From assembly GCA_963682175.1 (NCBI GenBank), contig OY821777.1, positions 7,966,501 to 8,030,500 on the forward strand: DNA of 64,000 nt, written 5' to 3'. Below the pieces are notes generated by a model. That model was not told where the DNA came from, ran no database searches, and saw nothing but the letters and a program-made list of their open reading frames with translations. Position 1 is the first letter of the stretch. The number at the start of each line of letters is the position of its first letter. Origin of the DNA: Triglochin maritima. Its lineage: Eukaryota > Streptophyta > Magnoliopsida > Alismatales > Juncaginaceae. This document shows, one piece after another, positions 12,460 to 25,084 of the stretch. A program made the translations under genes and the position numbers.

Positions 12460-12704
12460 TAGGGGTGAGCTTCGGTCCAGGACCGGACCGGACCGGAACC
12501 CGAATTTTCGGGAAGTCCGGATCGAAGACCGGACCGAATAGGTTCGGTCCGGGTCGGTCCAAAACCCGAATTTTCCCCTTAAATTTTCGGTCCGGTCCGG
12601 ACCGAAGACCGAATTTCCAAAATTTTGTGGACCGAAGACCGGACCGGTCCGAAAAATTCGGTTCGGTCCGGGTGCCCGGACCGGACCGAATTTTGCTCAC
12701 CCTG
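12460..12704. mobile_element. hAT-type MITE rich in GGTCCGGACC palindromes
   Basis: The ends are TAGGGGTGAGC and GCTCACCCTG, with flanks ATAAGCCC and ATAAACCC (8 bp, one mismatch) as target duplication. The 245-bp body is built almost entirely of inverted CGGTCCGG/ACCGAAGACC units and can fold on itself. It is noncoding; its open frames on both strands are artefacts of this repeat. Confidence 0.8.
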
Positions 12705-12712
12705 ATAAACCC

Positions 12713-15700
12713 CATGATGTCCCGAACCCAAAGATTTCACTAATGGCCACCTTAGATAAGTCCTAAGCATGGCAATAATTAATCCCTTAAATAAAAAAAC
12801 ATTAGAAGTAATTAGACCCTACAAACCTACAAACAACACGCACGAGTGCACCTCCCAAGTAAAAGCTTTTGTTTTGTTGTGGACATGGAGTCACTCGCAA
12901 CATACGAAGAATTTTTCCCACTCCTCTGCTGGCATAGCATATATATGTGGCTCCACTGGTTTTTCTTCACCTCCTCTCTGATCTCGAGAACACATTTGAC
13001 CACCACAGTGCACTGCTTAAGACGGCATTGGAATGCTCGTGGATTAGTTTTAATACTCGAGGGTCGGGTAATGGGCTGTATGTGGTGGGTTTTGTTTTGT
13101 GTGTCACCAGCCCTTGCTAATCAACTCCTTCACCATCTTGTGTTTTTTACCAAGTTTTTACACTCTAATCAAATTCAAGAAGCTACTAAGTCATGATTTT
13201 GTTCTCGATGATCTTAGTTATTATAAGATTAAAAAACTACTAATTGAATTATCCTACTTCGTTTTATACATTTGCGTTGTTAAACTCATGAATGTAGTTT
13301 GTTTGTTTATTTGGGCACTCCAAGCAAGTTTTATATGTACTTAATTACTTCAAGCTTGTTGATGTACATATTATTAGCTTATTGATTTTGTTGTTATACT
13401 ATTTCATTGAGATCCAAAAGAAATGGCAAAACATCTTACATAAAAGTCCTTTGTAAGCTTCGTATTCGTAATATTTCAACCAGCATGTTTTCTATATTTA
13501 ATGTATACATTATCCATTGCATTGGTATCTTTTAAGAAAGTGCCAAAAGAATTGATTGGTCATTTATGCTAACAAGTTGAATTGCTTGATCAAAAACCAT
13601 TTTATTAAAAGTAAATCGTCGTCATTAGTTTTAATAACTAAGCAAACACACAATGACGATTTTTTGTTCTATTTTTTTTAAAAAAAATCCTACTTTACTC
13701 TAGTTGTACGTATTTTCAAGAGAAAATAATATTTAACTGTAACTAAATCTCATGATGAATTATAGTCAATCTCAAATTTTGATTATTCCAAAACAGGGAT
13801 ATAACAACCTTTAGTTGTAGTCGAATAAGTCCGAGTATGATAATTTCTTTGCCCCTATTGTTACGGAATTTGCTTTCGTCAAGAACACTCATTTGCTTGC
13901 AGAAATGCACACTATTTGAAAACGAAGGCAGTGTTTTTCACGATTTTACTAATTAAATAGACGTAACATTCAAGGACTGATTATGTGCATTGAAGTCTAA
14001 ATCCTAAAAAACATCGGATCTTCTACCAAAAAAGACATCACATATGTTAATAGTCGTTAGTTGCAACAAATATAAGAATACCATTGTTCCTGGCGCCGTT
14101 GCCATTTTCTAAACTTAGGGTTCTGAGAGAAAATTAGTTCTGCAAGTTTGTGTACACCATCCTGATGCCTTCTTTGTTTTAGTTTAGAATCTCAAAGACA
14201 ATTCTGTATAAGTTGGATTATTCTAATAGAGTAGGTTAGTTGTGCACAATAAAGTAGCTAGGGAGGAGTAGGCTTTCCACTGATGCATGTTTAGTGCTGG
14301 AATGGTAGAGAGAACGGGAATTGAACTGCACTACAGTTAGACAGCCACTTTCTTCTGTCTCATCGGGTTTTTTAAAATCCTTTAAATTGTACCAAGTAAA
14401 TTGTGCCTATGTGACTATGTGAGGACAAATTGAAGAGTTGCTTGAAGGTTCATGTTACTTCTTTCAAAGGTTTAAAAGTAAGTTAATTATAGGCTTGAAT
14501 TCCAACAAGTAGTAGTGATTTACAAAGATTTCTCTCTCCATTTTCCTTATACTTCTATATTTTTGAGGAATTACGTGCTTATATTCGTTTCAATAATAAT
14601 AATAATAATAATAATGCTTTTCAGACAAAAGTCTATGCGGAGGAGATTATAACTCTTTCAAAGAAAATATAGAATGAACAACATCAACATCATACAACTT
14701 TTATATATGGCCGACTTAACCGATTATATAATTGGATTTTTCTTCTCTCCCATGCTCTTGTGATAATAGAAAAAAGTGCACTTTGCAAGTATACTGGAAA
14801 AGATTAATTAAGAACCAACAAATTGAGGAACAATAAGAATAAGTGCTTAATGTGATTGTGTTTGTTACTATTGTTTTTTTCCCAACAGCCCATAAAACAC
14901 GTGAAAAGAGAATCGTAATTGATTCCTTGTACAAAAACAGTTGATAGGGGGGGAAATCTGAAGGTACAATGCGGCATGTTGAAATCTATTAAAAATCTAA
15001 TCAGAATTATGGGAAAAGTTGGTGAGATAGATGCTGAGAGAGTAATCTACTAATTTGCAGATTCTAATTAAGTATATATGTTTGCATTTTAATAATATAA
15101 AAGGTAAAAACAAATTATGAAAGTCTCGCATTATGTCTCCTTCGATCTTCTACGTACAATCTGCACATTTTCATGTAAGCTGAACATCATACGTAGTTGT
15201 TGTATTTGTAAAAGATATATATGTGGAGTTTTATGAACATTTTCATGTTGAGCCCATTGCTTCTCTTTATTATTATAAGGTTACATATCGAATTAAGAAA
15301 GAAAGAAAATTCTATAGATCCTACTGGAGTACATAATAATTAATGTTGTCGTCTTAATTTGAAGCCTCCATGATTTTGGATTTGGCTGATCAAATGTATA
15401 CTAATCAGGATTATGTCTCAATTGGATTTTGAATTTCACGTAGTTAATTAAGTATTTATATACTATATAGATTTCCCCCACCCCCACCCTCATTTTTATT
15501 TTAACAAGTATAGTCACACTGGATTCTCGAACTCAATTTTTTTCAGGATGTCATATGAATTGTGCCCTTTACTCGAAATCCGGTTACCGCCCCTACTTTC
15601 AAAGGTAGATAATCTTTGATAAATTTACTTATACAAAACTAGAGTTCTGATAATTATATATTTATATGGGTAAACTCCTGAAGGTTGAACGGTCTCAAAT

Positions 15701-16701
15701 TTTATTGTTAAAGATTTACCTATTAAACTATAAGTACTCGATAATATTTAATGATACACATATAGAACATGAATCGGCACGTCCTTGTGTATATTGCATC
15801 AGGATGTGTACATGTAGCTACAATAAACTTGAGTTCTTGAATAATGAATTATCAAACTTGAGAATTTTTTGAGAACCCCAGAATTTCCAACAAGAATTGC
15901 AGCTTGTATGAGGTAGATATCTCATATCTATTAATTTAATGCATATATTTGTTAACACGTAACTTGGCATGTTGATGCAGAAATGCAGGGAATGATGAAC
16001 AAACTATATGACTTCTTTTATGACCCCTTTCACTGTTCTTGTCTGAAACAGTCATGTCCACTCTACTTTTTTCAGTTCATACTGCTGCCTTCGTGCTTAT
16101 GTTTAAAGGAATATAAACCTCATGTTGGGTGTTCCTTTAGACTTTGGTTGTGAGTAGAGTAGACACATCCAATTCCAACATGCACGTGGAAGGGAAGGAG
16201 GTGGAAAGCGAAGTATGGAAATGACCATTCATTGTAAGAATTTCACTTATGCAGTAAATTTATCTCTTCCCATAACCATGTTGGTGGATAAACAAATCGA
16301 TCTTGATTGCCAACAAGTTGCACTACTGTTCTTAAGATCAAACAGTGTATTTGAACAGTTATATGTGTATTATTATTACTAGACATCCACCACAGAAATA
16401 TTATATGTAATTCTTGATAAGCATCGACACCAAAGTGAAACATTTGAGAGTAGATCGGCAAACAGAAAACATCAACATATTGATATCATGGTAATTACTT
16501 TGAAAATTGTACATTAGAAGGTTGAAGTTGGAACGCATTATATAAATAACCCTAGACAATAGCATTAAACGAAGACATAACCTCACAACATTGATTAGTA
16601 AGTACCATGGATGATAGTTATATATCATATATATTAGAAAGTAGAGAAGAAAGAAGCAAGAATTAGAATTATTACACTAACTCATTTATTTATTTATTTA
16701 T
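12713..16701. other. Intergenic, no gene recognised
   Basis: Four kb of AT-rich DNA. Short open frames at 12846-13344 and 14716-14934 have no motif. A (AAT)n microsatellite sits at 14592-14615 and a TTTA run precedes the PLATZ stop codon near 16685. The last part probably holds the PLATZ 3' UTR. Confidence 0.5.
14592..14615. repeat. (AAT)n microsatellite
   Basis: Eight uninterrupted AAT units. Confidence 0.9.
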
Positions 16702-18353
16702 TTAACAAAGAGGTGATCTATGGGGAATCCCTTTCCTCTTGCTCATGTTGGTGGCCATGAAGTCCACATTAGAAACTCCAGTGTCAACGGATCTCGAGTA
16801 GACATAGACACCACTTCTCTTCTTCCTAACGTACGGAGTGGTGCATGGCATGCTCAAGTTCTCTGAATCCGACGAGCCCATTGGCTCATCGCCCTCTACG
16901 ACAGTCGAATTGTTCGTCTCATCGTCCTCTCGGTCGTTAGTCGCTATCAAGTCTGAGCTGAGCTGCAAAGTCTCACATGTTCTCAAGTAGGCCTTGATGT
17001 CCTTTTTCTGCTTCAAGACATAATCCACCTACAAAATAAATTAATTAACCAACACAATTAGAGTGATCAGAAATATATCTTCATGTTGGAAATATACTCT
17101 CAAGTTGTTCAAGAGTAAACACATATTATGTACTGCAAAGGAGAATTATATCTATTATTTTCCACCTATTTAAGTTCTTCAGCTTCAGCTTTAAGAAAGT
17201 AGCTAGTCAATTAAATGAATTGAACAAATTAAGCAACAAAAAAAAACAGCTCCATTTCTTTGAAATATAAACCAAATGAGGTAGGGGGAAAAAGCATTAT
17301 TCCCGGAATTAATTGGCATGCATGCATGAAATAATGGTGTACCTTGCATCCAAGAGAGCAATGGATGTATGGCTCTTGGAGGCACCTATCACAAGATGTG
17401 CAAAAGTTGCCAGACCCCTTGAATTGCCTACTTTGAGGTCTCTTCTTGATGAACACAACTTTGGAACTGTTGATAGTGTAAGACTGCAAAAAAAAAACAC
17501 CAAACCCAACGGTCATATATATCAACTTGCTAATTGGCTTAAGTTGAAATTTATGCAACCCCAACTTTTATTTAATTACTAACCTGAACGTTAGAGCAAT
17601 CTATAAGCTTCTCTATCTCCTCCAGTCGGACGACGTCATGGTACACGTAGCGCCGAACCTGGACTACTCGATGGAAGCGATGCGAGGGCAGGCAATGGGG
17701 GCAGATGCTGGTACAACAATCCAAGCAACAAATGTTCTTCTCGTTTTTCTTCGCCGTCTCGTGTGTCGAGCAACCGACAAAGAATTTTTGCGTGTTCAAT
17801 GCCTCGAGCCACGCCGGTTTATAGAAACCCTACACTCAAACCAGACCAACGAAATTAGTTCAACAACGTGCACTCAAAATTCACCAGTAAATTAAAAACA
17901 CATATAATTATATGCTTATACCATACAAATTAACCAAACCCCAAGCTTAATTAATTTGTTCATTCAGAGTCAATATTCTACTTTGATAATTCACTAGTCA
18001 CTAATTCTACCTGTGTTAAGAAAACTAAAAATACTATCAATTTACTGGTGAAAAACGCATATGGCACCAATCTACTATGTTGCTAATTCATAAATTCTAA
18101 TCCAAAAGCTACTTCGGGAATGCACTTGTAATTTCATCCAAAACAAAAGAAAATAATTGCAGTACTAAAAATTTGAGTTTCATCAATTTTACTAAAAAGA
18201 CACATATATAAACATATTATATGTTTAAACCCTACTATCCAAATCACCCCCCACAAACTTCAATTCGAGCCACCTTAAAGACCCACAACTTGATTTGACT
18301 CCAAAAGAACAAGAAAACACATAAGAACAGAGAAGGAAGACCCACCATGGGGG
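16702..18353 (-). CDS. PLATZ zinc-binding transcription factor
   Basis: PLATZ proteins are plant-specific zinc-dependent DNA-binding proteins that bind A/T-rich sequence and often repress transcription in the nucleus. Minus-strand exons: a one-codon ATG exon at 18351-18353 (uncertain), 17584-17829, 17343-17483 and 16702-17028, giving 238 aa. The conserved domain covers about residues 5-140: KPAWLEAL, a C-x2-H pair (residues 21 and 24), the NICCLDCCTSICPHC cysteine block, RRYVYHDVVRLEEIEKLID, then CTSCDRCLQEPYIHCSLGCK. The C terminus ends in the family signature RKGIPHRSPLC. The spacer (about 155-200) is acidic and serine-rich. Exon 2 is preceded by an in-frame stop, so the start must lie upstream. 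The ATG followed directly by GTGGGT fits in phase, but a different first exon is possible. A TRIM retrotransposon sits about 210 bp upstream. Confidence 0.88.
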
Positions 18354-18562
18354 ATTGGGAGGACGGGAGTGATGATATGATGTTCTGGGATGAGGGTAGC
18401 AAGCAAGGGACTGCAAGAGTAGTGATGGAGGAGAGAGAGGTTTGTTAGGGTTCGTGGGGGTATTTAAGGATGATCACAAGAAGTGAGAGGTTTGATATAT
18501 TATAAGGATACGGGTATAGTAATGTAGACTAGTTTAAAACTAGATAGGATCAATATCACTTC

Positions 18563-18881
18563 TATCACACCTTTAAAGTCTTCCGCTAGGGGGTGTTGAT
18601 GTGTGCAGACTGTTTGGGGAACATCGGGTGACCATATGAGCATAGATGCTATATGGGGGAGAGGTTTCAACTCGAAGGTGAACGCCTACGGGATTGCACT
18701 TATACGCAGTTGAGAGCGTAAGGCTGGTTGGGAGCTGAAGTCGCTTCCCTAACGAGCCCGAGGCAGGGCGAAACCAGTCGATGTTGTCTCACACGCAGAA
18801 TAGCTGACTGTGTGTGCATGTATATGCGCGCGCACAGTGTTGTGCGGGAGTGTGCGACTGTCACCGCACAACTCCGTAATA
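18563..18881 (+). repeat. 5' LTR of TRIM
   Basis: First copy of the 319-bp terminal repeat. It is aligned from the TATCACACC start to the CCGTAATA end, and the primer-binding site follows within four bases. Confidence 0.85.
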
Positions 18882-19166
18882 ATTGGTATCAGAGTCAAAC
18901 CTATACATCTTGAGATATCCTGTGAAAGACTTGCAAGAGGCGAGTAGCAGGGGAGCTTGTACATCTAAGGTGTATCGGACGGTTTGGTAAACTCCCAAGC
19001 TCCAGTCCAGAAGCTGCGTAGTTGGCCATGTGCTTGTGGGTGAACGTAAGTAGTCAGGAAACCTCAGAGAGGAATGAGAGGGCATATATTCCCACTCGCA
19101 GAATACCTGGATGATGATAAGTAAGTTGTGCACGAGGACGTGTACGATTTTAAAGGTATGAGAGTT

Positions 19167-19485
19167 TGTCACACCCTTAAAGTCTTCCGCCAGGGGGTGT
19201 TGATGCGTGCAGACTATTTGGGGAACATCGGGTGGCCACATGAGCATAGATTCTATATGGGGGAGAGGCTTCAACTCGAAGGTGAGCGCCTACGGGACTG
19301 CACTTATACGCAGTTGGGAGCGTAGGGCTGGTTGGGAGCTGAAGCCGCTTCCCTGACGAGCCCGAGGCAGGGCGAAACCAGTCGATGTTGTCTCGCACGC
19401 AGAATAGCTGACTGTGTGTGCATGTATATGCGCGCGCACAGTGCTGTGCGGGCGTGTGCGATTGTCACCGCACAACTCCGTAATA
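19167..19485 (+). repeat. 3' LTR of TRIM
   Basis: Second 319-bp terminal repeat, starting TGTCACACC. The exact length match with the first copy supports the boundaries. Confidence 0.85.
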
Positions 19486-19573
19486 GCTTCCGTCCTTAAT
19501 CTTGGATTAGTCAAACCAGATATTGATCCTCGCAGTACTTCGCATTTCGGTCAGTAAATCTTTAATCTTAGAT

Positions 19574-20018
19574 CACTAGTACAGAATGTACAATAGACGT
19601 TCCACAATAGACGTCGGATATCCAAACATCTGATGTCTATATGCCTATCCAATTTAGTCTTATATTGATTTTTTTGTTGGTATGGTTGATGTACTCCACC
19701 ACTCTTTTACTGCTAAATGAGATCGAGTTAGGACATTTGGTCATCTTGAGCTTGATGTACTTGTTAATGGTCAAAAGATTGACACTTGAGGCATTTGAGC
19801 ATTTTGTGCTCAATTACTGTACAAGTCTACATGCCAGTTATAGGTTGTAATGTACATTTTTAGGTTATTTAAATGTATAATAGAAGTCGGTTGTATATAA
19901 CCAACGTCTATACACCAAACATAAGCGTCGGGAAAATATACGACGGTAGTATATACCGTCAAAATTCATCGTATATACTCATGTATATCCGATGTATATG
20001 GTATTTTATGCAGTAGTT
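19574..20018. mobile_element. Small non-autonomous CACTA element
   Basis: It starts CACTAGTACAG and ends GCAGTAGTT, with GAT on both sides as a 3-bp target duplication. Inside are ATAGACGTCGGAT-type subterminal repeats, the same motif family as the larger CACTA at 39913-41371. It has no coding capacity. The first terminal base of the right end has mutated. Confidence 0.7.
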
Positions 20019-20021
20019 GAT

Positions 20022-22816
20022 CAGATAGTATTAGATATTGATTCTTAATATATAATTATATGTTTGTGATTAGACTAAAAAACGAAAAAAAGCGCAAACT
20101 AGTTTTCGCTTGGTGTGAACCAGCAAGCTAGAGATATATACATCAAACAGACAGACCGGCCATATGTGTTGAGAGGTGTGGTGCAATAAAGAATGGGAGT
20201 AAGATATGAGGAGAACGTGGGAGCTGTTCTTGTGTCCCCTACCTCTCTCTCTCCTCTCTTTCTCTCTCTAGGTGGTTTGGAGTGATCTTGGCTGGGGAAC
20301 TTTGGGAAGCCTAAACTAATGGCGGGGAGTGGAGGACCCCGAGGAGGAGGGTGGTGGTGGGGGTGTCTGTGTTTTTTTGACTATTTTAAGGAAAATTACT
20401 ACAAAAATGTGTAACTTTTGATCATTTGACTTGATTCTATGACTTTGAGATAGTGTTTTTTTGGCTTTCCTAAAGAGTTCAATTATTATCTTTGATTTGA
20501 TATTTAGAACACTGTATTTGTACCAAACATTGTCCCATAATATATCCCATCGTCCCATAGGAAAGATTGTGGCAAATGAATTTAGGTTTTCGGAAATTAT
20601 ATAATTAAATTATGTTTAACTTGAGTTCTCTCTCTTTCTCTCTCTCTAGGATTGGTTCATTACCTAGTATGGCTATTTTACAGATAAATTAGTTTCTATA
20701 CATGGTAACAAAGCTACTCGAAGAAAGATGAGAAAAAAACATGAGCATTGAAGTACTTTATATAGGAAGAAAAATAACAAGAAGAAGAAAATGCTAATAT
20801 TGATTGTGTAAACTAAAACATGTACATTGCGGTATGACATGGATCCTGGCTTTAGTTGGCAAAGACCAAAGACCATACCCCCATGAAAAAGGTTCACACC
20901 ATGGAGTTAAATTAGAATATTTAATTGAAAAAAACATCAAAAGAAGCATGTCAAAGTACTACAGTTGAAGTTTTGAACTTATGCATATATAATTTTAGAA
21001 AATACAGAAATTTTGTCATGGATATATTGTTTGGTCTGTCTTCAGCCGGTATAATTGTTCAATGGATACATAATTCAGAAATTTTGCATAATTGAATTTT
21101 TTTTGTTGTCTTAAGCAAAAATGCAAGTTATACATGAATTTTTGTTCCAATTTTTTTTGAATTATTGGTTTGTGTTGTAGTTTTGCTTGCTTCCATGAAT
21201 GTGGTGGAGAAGGGTGCATGGGCCTTTTAAGATTGTAATTTTCTTTTCTTTTTCTTGGGTTTTGTCCACGTATTGGGGTATGAATTGTAGGGAAGTGTAG
21301 AGTAGATTTTATATTGTTTGGTCTTTGTTTTATTGGACAAATCGAGACGACCATTTACCTTTGTTAGGATAGATGCTTGATTAGGTTCCTGATGAGTTCC
21401 TCTATGCATACTTTAGGTTTTTTTAATGAAGTAGGTATGGAGGTCTTCGTTAGGTTCATTAAGCACTTGCATGTTGACAGAAATAGGCCTTAAATTGAAG
21501 AAATATTTCAATTAATCTCCCCAAAAAAATATCATGTCATTATCAAAAAATACCTCTTCAATTTATTAGAATAGCTCGCTGATAGAAAGTGTTTTAACTA
21601 TCATAACCAGCTAATACATAAAATTTCACCCTAACCATTTGGCAGTAGTAAATGTGATGATTAATTTCATAGGTACCGTTCAAATTAATAATTCAATCGT
21701 CACCAATATTTCATATTTGTAGTATTTTCATAATCTCATGGATATCCTTGGAGTGCCGATTACGTTGCTAGGAGCCAAATAAAGATTGAAAACATGAGTT
21801 TAGATGAAGTCAAATATATTTTCTATAAAATTTAAGATCAAACTGGATAGAATTGAAAATTCTAGCATGTATGCATAAATAACATAAGTATTTAAGTTAT
21901 TGATGGCATTTCTATTATTCAGGGGGGTATTCATGAAAATTTCAAAAAAATTGTGCTCCTTGTAATGCAAATAAAAGTTTTTCGGTTTTCCTATTCCCTA
22001 GCAGGCTAGCAAGAACGATCGCAGTCAATCAAATAGGAAAATATAATTAATTCAACCTTCAGATAAAAGAACGTTTTTTGTAACATACAACCTTCATTTC
22101 TAATTTTCTACTTGTTAGTTCCAAACTTAATTGTAAGATACCACCTATAATTTTCGTATAAACTATTTCAAGACCAGAACCATACCAACCTCCACTCCTA
22201 CCGGAAAACCTTGTAACTTTATGTCGCGACTTATTGTCATACATCGAAAAAAGTATCATATTTACATCAGGAAGAAAAACTTGCCGAATAGATATCACAT
22301 GTTTAAAACCTTGAAGAAACAAAGACATTTACGGCTTAAATCACGAGAGAAAAACGGCGTAGAGAACCCAGTTTTGTATAGGTAATGAGTAATGACTTTG
22401 AAAATGTTACCACATGCCTCTCAATTAATTTCAATACATTATTAGTGTATAGCTATAATATCGAATAAAAAAAGAAGGTGAAAAATTCAAATTAATTTTT
22501 CTACTTAGAACATTGCCCAACAAAGATTGTGGAGAACGAGAGACCCGGGGGGCGGTAAATCCCTAGCCTTTGACCTCCAAATTGTCTCAAGTTGACTTCA
22601 AAATGTTAATTGGATTCATCCGATCATGCACACACTGACACAAGTGTTGTCAAAAATAACTTCTTTCAAGCTTTGAGCAGGAAAAATATAGGTTTGAGTC
22701 TGCACTCCCAACTGTAAAACATAAACCACGGGATCTAAGAATGACCAGAAAATATAAGCCAACATTTAATATAATATTCTTAAATTAAAAAGTTAATATA
22801 ATATTAATTACGTGTG
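20022..22816. other. Intergenic, one weak small-ORF candidate
   Basis: AT-rich sequence with two CT-rich tracts (20240-20270, 20625-20648). Apart from the 31-codon frame at 20319, described in findings, no gene is supported. Confidence 0.5.
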
Positions 22817-22824
22817 AACAAGAG

Positions 22825-23363
22825 TAGGGCTGTAAATGGGGCGGGTAAAACCCACCCCGACCCGTCTAAGTCTGGTAGCGGTGTTAAAAACTCAACCCGC
22901 CACCCGCCTAATAAACGGGACGGGTAGCGGTTGTATTTTCTATTCGTCCCGTTTACCCGATTACCTGTCTAAGAATTTAATAAATTAAATAATAAATATT
23001 ATATATACACTTATATACCATATACATATACATATTCTCTGATCCCTAATTTACTACTAGTGTTATAAAGTTGAAGTTATTTATAATTTTACGGTGTTCA
23101 TCACATTGGTAATGTTTTTAAGGTGTTAATGTGTCACATTTTTAATTTATAGTGTTATGTAGAAAGAAAAAAATTATAAAAAATCTATTTATCCATCTAC
23201 TCGCCCCGCATAACCCGACCCGCCCCACCAGTGTAACCCGTTTACCCGATCTTAGGCGGGTCGGGTAGCAGTTTAAATTTTTTTCACCCAACCCGCCTAC
23301 CTTAGGCGGGTCGAGTAACGATGGGTTCGGAACCCGCCCTGCCCCAACCCGTTTACAGGCATA
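22825..23363. mobile_element. hAT-type MITE, relative of the 5786 element
   Basis: It begins TAGGGCTGTAAATGG and ends TTTACAGGCATA, with a perfect 8-bp target duplication AACAAGAG (22817-22824 and 23364-23371). Subterminal GGCGGGT/ACCCGCC repeats match those of the hAT at 5786-7421, which suggests mobilisation by the same transposase. The interior is 539 bp and AT-rich, without coding capacity. Confidence 0.88.
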
Positions 23364-25040
23364 AACAAGAGTGTATTTACTTGTTGACAGTGCACAACAT
23401 AGTTAGGTTTTTTTTATAAGTAGTAATTTATTGTAATAATTCACTCCTACATTCAGCTGATGAAAGTGACAATATAAATTACCAAATAACATATTAATTT
23501 TTTTTAGTATTTTTAACCTCAAAAATCAAATAATCCCACTAATCTCGAAGTCGGCATGAAATGGTTGTGGAAAACCATGTAGAAGTAGTTATTCGCCAAT
23601 CTCACCTCCCCTCAACATTTCTTTGAACTTCTGCAGTACTTATTCTCAGTCTCAGTATCGCACGTAATGAATTCTTAACTAACAATTCGTTAAAAAAACA
23701 TAATAACACATTATGGAAGAAAAGACACGGCCCATAAACATCAATATCAGTGCTTACTGCAATCTTAAGAACAAACAAAAGCATAAACACAATAGAGTAC
23801 TGTCAAACCAAAAGAACAAAAGATTAAACCCAACCTGGTATATTATTAGGTCTGGTCGTCTGAATTAACAATTAAAAACACCATGTTTGGGCTACTATTA
23901 CTGGACCTGTCACCGCAGTCATTAGTGCACCATGTGTGCACACATATGAATCACTAATTTGCAAGTACGTATCCGCTAGCGATGCATGCATGGCTTCGCA
24001 TGTTTAAAAGCTAATGTTGTTGTTAGGATAGAGACATTAATTAATGCATGAGCATACTATCCGCTTATGAGTTATATATGCATTGATCATTATATTGTTT
24101 TACGTGGTGTTCTTATTTAAGAAGCTCACGTGCATGGTCTTTCTTTCTTTCTTGGATATATCCTCAATGAATGCGGTCTGTAACAACACATGACCCTTCT
24201 ACAAACATCTAAAAGACTAGGGATAAACATATATGGAGGTTATTCGTTAAAAAATGATTCTTTACAAGTTTGTCACTATGCATGAGAGACTCCGAGGAAC
24301 TTTTTTACATGTTAAAGTACACACTGCAAAGTTAGAAAAATTATTTGTTGGTATTTATAAATGCTTATGTATTAGCTAAACTTACTATGTTCGCACCATA
24401 TAAATTCAGTACAAGTATATCAGAGAAGAAGATCTAATGCGTAGCATTTTTACCAGGCAACTGAATTTTATTAAAAAAAGATGTATTGAAAAAAGAATTT
24501 GATTTTACCTGATCTAATCAAGCAACAATCTAATCTGACTGTGAAAAGATGTTTTTGGCTTCCAAGTGAGGTGTCCACTTGCCTTCACTCGTTTCCTTGG
24601 ATATACATAAGATTGGTATGGGAATGGGATGCGTGCACGGGTATGGATACACTATGTATACACGGGTATAATCTGTAATTGAGATATTTGGCATTCATTC
24701 GCCTTGACACGCTTGTTGTGTTTCAAGTCAACGTACACAAACATGAAACACAACATGATCTTAAAAGCCTTGCATGGTGGTGCCCATTTGTTCATGCTAG
24801 GAGAACGAGATGACGAATGAACAATGAGTCGGTGGAAATAGCTCTAACAAGATGAATACACTCCAATGGACAAGCTTTAGTGTCAAAGAATAAAAAGAGC
24901 AGATAGATCTGGAGTGGTAGCAGTCGAAGATTTCAAAACAAATTTGTGGATAAATTAACAGTATATTATTAGTTCAACTATCGGACACACTAGTAGTAGA
25001 AGGAATCCTAGGCCATGGCGCTGAATGGGGAAGTTAATTA

Positions 25041-25084
25041 AATATTGCGTTTCTTTGATCAGAATATTGCGTTTCTTTGATCAG
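25041..25084. repeat. 22-bp perfect tandem duplication
   Basis: The unit AATATTGCGTTTCTTTGATC plus AG is present twice head to tail without a mismatch, which indicates a recent slip or repair event. Confidence 0.9.

Larger units (their letters stand above)
18563..19485 (+). mobile_element. TRIM LTR retrotransposon
   Basis: Two direct repeats of 319 bp (18563-18881 and 19167-19485) flank only 285 bp. Directly after the first repeat is TTGGTATCAGAGTC, a primer-binding site complementary to the initiator tRNA-Met 3' end. Flanks are ACTTC and GCTTC, a near-perfect 5-bp target duplication. No gag or pol is present, so it is a terminal-repeat retrotransposon in miniature that moved with another element's proteins. 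The repeats differ by scattered substitutions, so the insertion is not very recent. Confidence 0.88.

Noticed and set aside
12846..13344. Two overlapping plus-strand frames after the hAT MITE
   Set aside because: Hydrophobic, AT-driven composition with no motif, signal-peptide logic or splice structure.
18563..19485. Cassandra-type TRIM carrying 5S rRNA in its LTR
   Set aside because: I looked for the conserved 5S internal promoter sequence in the LTRs and did not see it; a generic TRIM is the safer call.
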